Assembly (NCBI GenBank): GCA_030268105.1
Contig: BSDZ01000112.1
Span: forward strand, 1,135,501-1,199,500
Direction: 5' to 3'
DNA from: Volvox africanus
Lineage: Eukaryota; Chlorophyta; Chlorophyceae; Chlamydomonadales; Volvocaceae
DNA: 64,000 nucleotides
This document shows positions 21,611 through 29,457 of the stretch, piece by piece (position 1 is the stretch's first letter; every line of letters starts with the position of its first letter). The position numbers were made by a program, and so were the translations under genes. The notes beneath the pieces are model-generated. The model did not search any database, was not told the DNA's origin, and was given only the letters and a program-made list of their open reading frames with translations.

Positions 21611-22111
21611 ATCTCCTGCAAACACAAAGATCCAGAAAATACCTCTGCAGTCTTTGTAGTCCCCAAGTGGAGCTCAATAGAGCACAGTATGCGAGCAGCA
21701 GGCTTTCGCCTGATCAAAACATATGCACCAGGGAAACAATTGTTCCTGAAGAAAAATTGCACAGGAGTACGGGAGCTTATGCCCGATGTCCCATGGCCTC
21801 TCCAGCTATGGTATGACCGACCGTCCACTACCGTGCACTTGAACTCCATAGTTGGTTCTACACCTTCTATGATCTTTGATGCTCAACTGTGCCAAACGGC
21901 CTGCAAAGTCTTGGCCGATTCCGGTGCCAATTGTAAAGGTACCGCAGATGGGTTTATATCCCTAACAGCCGTTAAGAAAATGGCCCTTGCTCTCAAACCC
22001 ACACTTACCAGCTCAGTTAAAGTGGCTAATGGCAACACAGAACTGATTGAGGGCTCAGTTGTTACCAATCTTCAAACTCCTTGTTCTAAAGCAAGATGTC
22101 CCAGGTGTTGA
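21611..22111 (+). pseudogene. Element C: end of methyltransferase-like segment and aspartic protease, with frameshift
   Basis: The frame resumes from 14445 across element G. It contains TSAVFVVPKW and a GFRLIKTYAPGKQLF motif, completing the methyltransferase-like segment. The protease follows with the active-site motif LADSGAN and the downstream strand ADGFISLTAV. The frame goes out at about 22066-22080; the Pol frame that overlaps here continues with VLKQDVPGVDIILANDWLG. A single-base change is enough to explain this, so it is most likely a mutation and not programmed shifting. Confidence 0.8.
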
Positions 22112-24483
22112 TATTATCCTGGCTAATGACTGGTTAGGAAAACGAAAAGCCACAATGTGCTGGGCAACTCATACCCTGACAGTGTATAAGAAGCCAAATG
22201 ATGCGTATACGTTTACGCCATCCCTTTGGTCTTCCCCGGGTATCGACGCTAACCTTGATGCGATTACCCTCATGAACTATGTCACTGCAACACTTTATGC
22301 AGTGACTACTGTTGAGACGGTATCTGCGAAAGCAGCAGGCAAACGAATTGCTAAAGGAGCACGGAGTTATCTCCTACTTGTGCAAGCAGAGGAGCACACT
22401 CCAACTCCTGACCCCAGTTCCGGTGGGAATAATCTCCTAGCTAATTTGAAGTTATCAGAATTACTGGAGGAATACAAGGATGTATTCGAGGACCTTCAAG
22501 GCCTCCCCCCCGACCGGGACATTGGTCACACGATTCCTTTAGTGGATGGTGCAATACCACCCGCTAAACGAGCCTATAGGCTCACCCAACTGGAGCAACA
22601 AGAGGTCAAGAAGCAAGTTACCGAACTGCTCAATAAGGGATATATCGAACCCTCTACCTCACCCTATGGGGCTCCAGTTCTCTTTGTCGAAAAGGCAAAT
22701 GGGCAAGGACTACGCATGGTCTTAGACTACCGTGCGCTTAATAAACTGACCATCAAACGGTGGTATCCCATGCCCAATATTACGGACCTTTTCGACCAAC
22801 TCCAAGGAGCTACCATTTTCAGCTCCCTGGACTTACAGCAGGGCTATCATCAAATACTGATCTCTCCACAGGATGTGGAGAAAACGGCCTTCATAGCCCC
22901 AGGCATGGGCCAGTTTCAGTTTAAGGTACTTTGCTTTGGACTTACCAATGCCCCTGCAACGTTCCAAGCAGTGATGAATCGTGTCTTCACTGACTACATT
23001 GGCAAATTTGTGCTAGTGTACTTGGATGATATACTGGTCTTTAGTAAGACCCCGGCCGAGCATGAACAACACCTCCGTTTGGTACTGTCCTTGCTCCAAA
23101 AGCACCAATACAAGGCAAAATTGTCGAAGTGTCAGTTCAACCGGTTCGAACTGCACTTCCTTGGCCAAGAAGGCTTAAAGGTGGACGACCGCAAAGTAAC
23201 AGTCATTAAAGACTGGCCTGTCCCCACGGATATTAAGCGACTGCGGGCGTTCCTTGGCTTAGCCAATTATTTCAGGAGGTTTATTCAGGGTTATTCCTCC
23301 CTTGTGGCCCCCCTCACAACCCTTACCAGTGAGAAAGTGCCCTTCCACTGGACCGAAGCCTGCGAGGCAGCCTTCCAGGGTGTGAAGCATGCCTTGACAA
23401 ATGCACCAGTACTTAAACTCCCCAAGCTTGATAAACCTTTCACGGTTTGGTCTGATGCCTCAATACATGGCACAGGAGCCGTCCTCTTGCAGGATGACCA
23501 CCCTGTCGCCTATACCAGTTCTAAATTCAATAAGGCAGAGTACAACTACTCGACAACAGACCAAGAGTGCCTCGGCACTGTCTTAGCCCTGGAAGAGTGG
23601 CGTTGTTACCTTGAAGGCGCCGGTGATGTAACGTTGATCACGGATCACCAACCACTGGTATACCTCCAAGAACAGAAAAGCGCGGATAAGCTATCCCGCC
23701 GCCAAGCTCGTTGGATGGAGCGATTATCACGTTTCACATTTAAATGGGAGTATCGCCCTGGTCGGGTGAACGTAGCTGACCCTATCAGTCGGGTCCACGA
23801 CGTGGTGCTCAACTTGCTTTCTGCCGCGCTGATTGACAGCGACTTAGGACACCGAATCATCCGCGGGTATGACGGTGATCCCAATCTCACGAAAACTAAG
23901 GTAGCAAAGCTGCGGCTCAAAAAGAAGGGTAACTTCTGGTACAATGGGTCCCAGATTTACATCCCTAATCACGCTGACTTACGACGGGTCATCATGAAAG
24001 AGTATCATGATACCCCATGCGCTGGCCACCGCGGCATTGACCGCACCAAACAAGCGATCGCACAAACGTACTGGTGGCCTGGACTACATACTGACGTGAA
24101 GGCCTACGTCAAGTCTTGTCCTCAATGTCAGCATAACAAACCAACCAACACTAAGCCGGGTGGTTTGCTGCAGCCGCTCCCCATACCTTCTTCCGTGTGG
24201 GAGAGCATATCAATGGATTTGATAACCCAGCTACCAACAACTCGCAATGGGCATGATGCAATCGTAGTGTTTGTGGACCGGCTGAGCAAAATGACGCACT
24301 TTGCTCCCACACACATGACCGCAGGAGTGGAAGAGTTGGCTCGCCTTTTTGTAGCCACTGCATTCCGGCAGCACGGTCTTCCAAATAACATTATCTCTGA
24401 CCGGGACCCACACTTTACAAGCAATTTCTGGAAGGAAATATTTCGCCTATTGGGCACCCACCTCCATATGAGCACAGCCTTCC
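22075..24483 (+). CDS. Element C Pol: RT, RNase H and integrase, interrupted by solo LTR H
   Basis: Downstream of the protease frameshift this frame is open. The RT has the motifs LRMVLDYRALN, FSSLDLQQGYHQI and YLDDILVFSK. RNase H has VWSDASIHGTGAVL and LITDHQPLVYL. The integrase zinc region is GHRGIDRTKQAI...CPQCQHNKP, and the core includes SMDLITQLPTT and ISDRDPHFTSNFW. The frame runs into solo LTR H at 24484; the residues after MSTAF in the open frame belong to the LTR. Removing H and one CTTCC joins it in frame to 24912. Confidence 0.88.
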
Positions 24484-24911
24484 TGTTGTATATGGTACCC
24501 ACGAAGGGTGGTATCAAAAGATACCGGTTGTTGTGCCAGAGCCTGATTAAGTAGAGCCGCCGACTAGGTCGTACTTGAGAGACCATAAGGCCTCGAACCG
24601 GGTGTGACCTTCAGAAGTCACCACTACAACCGGAGATTCAGTGAACCAGGAACCAGATGTTCCACCATTTACCATTCAGGCGGTAAATGGCCCATTCCAT
24701 ACAGGTTATGGAGTAACCGACAGGTTCGGATGTTTCAGGAAGTCAGTTAGTATTGGTCGTCGACAGCCGAGACCAAATCCACAAATCGAATGCCAGATGG
24801 AAACATGAAACAGTTAATATGATAATTAAATATATTATATTATAAAATAATAAACAGATAATTATTATATCTTAATGAATTACCGAAATGCATTAAGGAT
24901 ACAACACTTCC
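24479..24911. repeat. Solo LTR H of the G family, target duplication CTTCC
   Basis: The LTR is 24484-24906 (423 bp, TGTTGTAT to ATACAACA), flanked by CTTCC at 24479-24483 and 24907-24911. It differs from the G LTRs at several positions, so it is an older insertion than G. A solo LTR with a perfect duplication is the product of recombination between the two LTRs of a former full element. Confidence 0.93.
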
Positions 24912-25740
24912 ATCCACAAACAGATGGACAAACAGAGCGAATGAACCGCTTACTGGAAGAGACATTACGGCACTATATCTCCCCTAATCAGGATGATTGG
25001 GATGATCACTTACCGTTGATTGAGTTTGCTATCAATAACTCCAAACAATGTTCGACAGGTATGACACCATTTTTGCTTAATGGTGTCCAGCAACCGCGTG
25101 TGCCGGTTGACCTGCATATACCCTCGAAAGTGCCAGCTGCTGATAAGTACTCCATCATCATGCGCAAGCGATTGCAACTCGCTAAAACTTGTCTCCAGGC
25201 TGCGCAATCTAGACAAAAACAGGATGCTGACTCTTCTCGGCGCCCCGTGCTTTATGAGGTTGGGCAAAAAGTGCTGTTAAGTACCAAGAATATTAACCTT
25301 AAAAAACCTGGAACTAAGAAGCTGATGCCAAAATTCATCGGCCCATATACAGTTGTCGCTAATATCGGTGAAACAGCGGTAAAACTTGGCTTACCAGCTG
25401 AATCTCGCCTACACCCGGTCTTTCATGTGTCACTCCTGAAACCATTCAAGGAGGACGCTCAGCGACAACCACCCTCACCACTCGTTATTGAGGGTGAACC
25501 ATTCTACATGGTTGAAGCCATTGTAGATCATCGGGATGTCTCAATCCGTGGGGGCAGAGGTAAAACTCGTCGAGAGTACCTTATCAAGTGGGAAGGATAT
25601 GATTCCACTCACAATACATATGAAACCGAGGCATCACTGAAAGAATCAGATCCTCTGGTGGAAGCCATCGAGGAGTATGAGCGAGGACTCAAAGCCAAAG
25701 GGCCGAAACCCACTGAGAAAGAAACCTCATCCAAGAGGAG
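24907..25740 (+). CDS. Element C Pol: integrase C-terminal part and chromodomain
   Basis: The frame continues the integrase core ([12 protein letters not shown] with the catalytic glutamate) and the C-terminal region (KFIGPYTVVANIG, HPVFHVSLLKPF). It ends in a chromodomain (EYLIKWEGYDSTHNTYE). TRIM1 is inserted five codons before the natural end; beyond it, at 26149-26151, a TGA closes the frame. The ORF that runs on to 25873 is TRIM sequence. Confidence 0.85.
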
Positions 25741-26144
25741 TGTAGTATCCTGGGGTATCTACGGGCAGTGTCAAAGGATCCTGGACCTTAGATGGTCATC
25801 CTTCCGATCGGGCCTTTGTTGGCCGACACAACAGAGATACAACATTGGTATCGAGCAGGTTGTCCGAGTTTGAATCACCCCACCTACGGGATGGTGAGGG
25901 CGGTTCTGACTGGTAGATGGCTTGGGAAACCGTCACCAGGCCGTGAGGGATCGAATCGTCTGACTACAGACTAGGGTGAGGGCTGGCCCTTAGACTGTAG
26001 GATGCGAGGACGCACCCTATCTGAGGGGGAATACTTGTAGTATCCTGGGGTATCTACGGGCAGTGTCAAAGGATCCTGGACCTTAGATGGTCATCCTTCC
26101 GATCGGGCCTTTGTTGGCCGACACAACAGAGATACAACAAGGAG
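25736..26144 (+). mobile_element. TRIM1: terminal-repeat retrotransposon in miniature (399 bp), target duplication AGGAG
   Basis: Two 104-bp direct repeats (25741-25844 and 26036-26139) start TGTAGTATCC and end GATACAACA. They appear identical. The 191-bp inside has a primer-binding site TTGGTATCGAGCAGG directly after the left repeat and a purine tract CTGAGGGGGAATACT directly before the right one. There is no coding capacity. AGGAG lies on both sides (25736-25740, 26140-26144). This is the plan of a TRIM: a non-autonomous LTR element that depends on the proteins of others. The primer site matches those of the Ty3 elements here. Confidence 0.93.
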
Positions 26145-26186
26145 ACGGTGACGCTCCCGGGACGTTTCACTTCAGAGGGGGGGGAA

Positions 26187-26682
26187 TGTAGGAAACTACA
26201 TTTACCTTAGAGAAATAGGCCCAGATAAAGTGGTAGGCAATCATGCAATAAGCATGATGCCTAACCGAAAACTAACTACGAGTAAACTTCGCGATTGGCA
26301 AAGAAGATTGCCGTACATCTTGGCTAGGTGAGCCAATATTAAAGTCACCCAGGTGAAGAGCTAAGGCCTGACATTTTAACAAAATGTGTTAAAATAAAGA
26401 GAGAACTAATATGAAAAAGGAAATCGAAAAATACAGCTCTGAATTCAGGAAAAAAGCTGTTAGACTAGAAATGCCAATTAAAAATATCAGAAACATACGC
26501 TTTTAACAAATTATTACCATGTATTACACTACTAATTGTTCGGAGTTCAAGACTCCACTGTCACCGATTATTCCCAATAGATGTACAATTTCGCGACGCT
26601 AACTTACTTGCGAGCTATTTCTAAATCTACAAAAGCTATGCTTCCGCACAAATCTAGTAGTATTCTGAAAAGGACTGCTACA
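26187..26682 (+). repeat. 3' LTR of element C, enlarged by two internal insertions
   Basis: It follows a polypurine tract (CAGAGGGGGGGGAA). Compared with the 300-bp left LTR it has 142 extra bases (26379-26520) and 54 extra bases (26541-26594). The first extra block holds an IS3-like start of a transposase gene. Confidence 0.88.
26411..26506 (+). pseudogene. Fragment of an IS3-family transposase orfA (31 codons) inside the C 3' LTR
   Basis: The reading frame begins MKKEIEKYSSEFRKKAVRLE, the usual N-terminus of IS3-type OrfA proteins (Y-S-x-E-F-K-x-x-A-V), then loses similarity and stops. An AT-rich stretch and a purine-rich AGAGAGAAC lie just upstream, as in a bacterial gene start. It lies within a block absent from the left LTR. 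It is a second bacterial-type insertion-sequence trace besides the one at 41508-41804. Confidence 0.55.
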
Positions 26683-26939
26683 CTTCCCACACTATAACAA
26701 CGGATTCGTGTGTTAGCTCGCGTTAGGCTCGCGTTAGGGACCCCTAACACGAGCCTAACGCAAGCTTAATGCAAACTAACGCAAGTTTACGCAAAGCCTA
26801 ACACAACACAAACGCATTGCGTTATTTTTTGCGTATTCCTAACGCACCCTAACACAAACGCAAACAAATATTTTTTGGGGGGGCGAATATTTTTGTGTTT
26901 CCTTTGCATTAGCTTACGCAACCTAACGCAAGCTTACGC
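26683..26939. repeat. Region of short CTAACGCA-type repeats with a foldback
   Basis: The region between C and D repeats forms of CCTAACGCA and its complement many times. An imperfect 20-base inverted repeat (GCGTTAGGCTCGCGTTAGGG at about 26723, with its complement ending at about 26762) could fold into a long hairpin. No gene is seen. It may be part of another, unrecognised repeat family into which D inserted. Confidence 0.5.
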
Positions 26940-27755
26940 TGTTGTGCTACGGTTAGTTTCCCGCCGATGCGTAGGTCGATGTGATCCTACAAGGCAAAGT
27001 GCTATTGTGATGAACACATTGCATATGAATGAATCTGCATGATATAAATGTATTCGTGTACATTTATATATGCATTTGGCATGTTGTCATTATCCATCGC
27101 GACATCGCATCATGGCAAATCCGCCTAGCATGCATGAAAGCCCGAAGCATTGAAGTGCGCATTATGCTCGTGCTACGAAACGATAAGTAATATTATCTGA
27201 TATAATATTACTTCATTACAGCACACGTTGAGAGCGCCGCACTCGTCGCGACACATACCCTGCAACCGGATATCGTTATCCAGACCCTTGCATCATGCGA
27301 ATGCCGGAAAGGCTTATACATTGTTATGCATAGACATCGCCTATACGCAGTAGGATTGTCACATCTAGGATCGGCCTCCTAATGTGAATCGTACGGCATT
27401 GCGATACTGCGAGTATAACAGATGCGAAGATGGCTAAGCAAGACAAGAGATTCGATACCGGAGAACACTCGTGTGTTCTATATTACTATTGCTATACGCT
27501 ATTCTACTTAGCCCGAGCTAAGCCTGAACTTTGCTAATCACCGCCGCGTGATGATTGCTTGCTTCCGGCGCTGACGGCGATTTCGTCCATTGCATCGTTC
27601 TGATCTGTAAGTTATATCTCTCTTCGTCTTGAAGTCTTCCGCTGTCTCTGTTTGCTCGCGCTTGCCTTGCTGTACTTGCAAGTGCTCGCGCATCGGTGTC
27701 GAAAGTCTCCAGACGTGCAGATACTTATGAGCAAACGCGAACGAGAGGTACAACA
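26940..27755 (+). repeat. 5' LTR of element D (816 bp)
   Basis: It starts TGTTGTGCTACGG and ends GAGGTACAACA. It matches 33579-34402 and the F LTR at 226-1049. The primer-binding site TGGTATCGAGACAG follows at 27759-27772. Confidence 0.92.
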
Positions 27756-28221
27756 ATTTGGTATCGAGACAGGTTCGTTGCCTAACTGTCTCTCTTTGTC
27801 TAATCGGAAGTAGGTTCTTTCTATGGCGAGTTCCAGCGACGAACCACGAGGACCGCTAGATACTTTTGCCGAAGACCTAGGCCGCGCCGTTTTGGAAGCC
27901 GCCGCTTCCGGTTTGTAATTGTTTAATTGCTTTTGCTTAGATTGCTGCACTTGTTGTGTAAGTGTATGCTCTGAGTCGCAGGTAATCTCAGTGCACCGGC
28001 ATTGCTTGCCGCGGCGACTGAGACCGGCTTTCGTCCGGACCATTTGGCGACTCTCATCGCCCAAACTACGGAGATCAGGACTCAGCTGGGCAAGTACTTG
28101 CTGAGTTTACTGAATCTTCTCAAGAGTACTGTCGGTAGGCTCACCGAATTGTTTTGTACTCTTGCCTTTGCGATAGAAGTCGGCTTCTATTATGCAAACC
28201 TAGGGTATCGCTTCGTGCTCC
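27756..28221 (+). mobile_element. Leader of element D
   Basis: This is a non-coding stretch between the LTR and the gag start, beginning with the primer-binding site at 27759-27772. The leader of F (1-225) is its inverted copy, which supports its conservation within the family. Confidence 0.75.
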
Positions 28222-29457
28222 ATGTCCGCGGAACACGACGATACGCCGCACACTAGCCTAGCTAGCCAACCCGATTTTGTTGTGGCTGGTAGAGCGCCGG
28301 ATAGAGGTCTTGAGACTGTTGGCACGCGAGCCACTCAAGAGCCCCTTTTCCTTCAGACCCCTGCTCACTTAATTGTGCCGCATTCAGCAGTTAACACCAA
28401 TATGGACAACACTGCTGGACCACGGGTTCTGCCATTACCTCAAGCTCGAGGGCATGATGACATCCCTGAGGTGATGAGATTGTCGATTCCCGTTCCTAGG
28501 CTCAATATTTCGCTGACCGACAAGACACCAGGGCATAGCATAGCCGATGCAACTCGTGCGTACGTGCGTGACGCTAAAAAGTATCTCCAGGCTGTTCATG
28601 GTGGCGATAATGACGGTATCAGATGTCTCTTCGTTGGTAACACCCTCGAGGGCTCAGCGAAGGACTGGTATCGCAATTGGACCAACGCCCGGGGCAACTA
28701 TACTTTTGACGAGTTGGTCGCCGCTTTGCTCGCACGATTCGCTACTGAGGTTCAAGCACGCGATGTGGAAGCTCGTAAGGTTTTGGCAGCCGGTAGCTAC
28801 CACATGCGGCGGGATGAAAATGTACCTGCGTACCAGTCACGCTTCGAAGCACTTGTGACTCCCATTGCTGACCTCACCGAATCCAAGCGTGTCTTTTGGT
28901 TTAGGCGAGGCCTGACGAAACTTTTGGCTAAATGGTGCGCTACTGACTTGGTTGGAGCGCAGATCAAGTCGTATGATGCTTTGGTCGCTTTTGCTAAGGG
29001 CACGGAGATACGACTCCTTGCCGGTGAGGAAGAAGTCAAGTCTGCCCCTCGTGCAAATGCCGTGCAAGTGCAGGATCCGCTTGGGGAAGCCGTAGCTCTT
29101 GACCAGGATTTCGGAGCGACCCGCCCCACGCCTACTGCCGCGACGCGACGCAGCAACCGGCAACGCCAGGCGCGCGGGGGCGCTAGCTCGGGTGTCCGTG
29201 GGTCAGGAGGAGCAGGTCCGAGCTCGGACCCGGCTAAAAACAGGAAGCGTGGTGGTGCGCCGTCGACGGCAGCCACACAGCGTTCCGACCCCAATGCGAA
29301 GCGGACTCGCACGGACGACACGTATATGCCAAAATGGAATTGCAATCGTTCCGAATTCGAGCGTCGGAAATTGGCCAACGTTTGTCTAAGGTGTGCGGAG
29401 AGCCATTCCACGAAGGATTGCCCGCTAATGCCGCCGTTTGTACCTCAGCCGAAATAG
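28222..29457 (+). CDS. Element D Gag (411 aa)
   Basis: The frame starts at ATG 28222. The Gag/capsid region covers about residues 105-275 (YLQAVHGGDNDGIRCLF, WYRNWTNARGNYTFDEL, YQSRFEALVTPIADL, VFWFRRGLTK). A basic glycine- and arginine-rich stretch follows. The zinc knuckle CLRCAESHSTKDC is about 15 residues from the end. The stop is TAG at 29455-29457. The next codons, in the same frame, give [13 protein letters not shown], which is close to the residues after the G stop (ELAQVGIEGSPPG). Gag forms the particle; the stop separates it from Pol. Confidence 0.92.
   Translation: MSAEHDDTPHTSLASQPDFVVAGRAPDRGLETVGTRATQEPLFLQTPAHLIVPHSAVNTNMDNTAGPRVLPLPQARGHDDIPEVMRLSIPVPRLNISLTDKTPGHSIADATRAYVRDAKKYLQAVHGGDNDGIRCLFVGNTLEGSAKDWYRNWTNARGNYTFDELVAALLARFATEVQARDVEARKVLAAGSYHMRRDENVPAYQSRFEALVTPIADLTESKRVFWFRRGLTKLLAKWCATDLVGAQIKSYDALVAFAKGTEIRLLAGEEEVKSAPRANAVQVQDPLGEAVALDQDFGATRPTPTAATRRSNRQRQARGGASSGVRGSGGAGPSSDPAKNRKRGGAPSTAATQRSDPNAKRTRTDDTYMPKWNCNRSEFERRKLANVCLRCAESHSTKDCPLMPPFVPQPK
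29455..29457 (+). promoter_or_regulatory. Gag-Pol UAG, probable readthrough stop
   Basis: The stop TAG is followed by GGGCTTGCCCGGG, a G-rich context. The open frame resumes with residues conserved in element G, although there is no Met for 31 codons. Such conservation upstream of any start codon is expected only if ribosomes read through the stop, as in gammaretroviruses, where UAG is decoded at low frequency. Equivalent TAGs occur at 14132 (C), 19011-19009 (G) and 6358-6356 (A). Confidence 0.6.

Larger units (their letters stand above)
14441..21615 (-). mobile_element. Ty3-type chromodomain retrotransposon G, young insertion, target duplication ATCTC
   Basis: The element spans 14446-21610 (7165 bp), flanked by ATCTC at 14441-14445 and 21611-21615. 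The two 423-bp LTRs differ at about one position, so it is very recent. On the minus strand it carries the 5' LTR (21188-21610), primer site (21171-21184), gag (20382 to 19009 with one in-frame TGA) and pol (19008-14938, open throughout). The polypurine tract is at 14869-14885 and the 3' LTR at 14446-14868. Except for the stops within and after gag it looks complete and could be mobile. Confidence 0.93.
12189..26682 (+). mobile_element. Ty3-type chromodomain retrotransposon C, host of three nested insertions
   Basis: The LTRs are at 12189-12488 and 26187-26682. The internal region contains gag, a methyltransferase-like segment, protease, RT, RNase H, integrase and chromodomain on the plus strand. 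It is interrupted by element G (14446-21610), solo LTR H (24484-24906) and TRIM1 (25741-26139). Removing the three insertions and one copy of each target duplication leaves about 6.5 kb. Flanking five-base sequences (CTCTC on the left, CTTCC on the right) do not match, so the ends may have been reshuffled by recombination. The pol frame has one frameshift near 22075. Confidence 0.88.

Noticed and set aside
25741..25873. Extra C-terminal 43 residues of element C Pol
   Set aside because: They are TRIM1 sequence; the true Pol end lies after the insertion, at 26149-26151.
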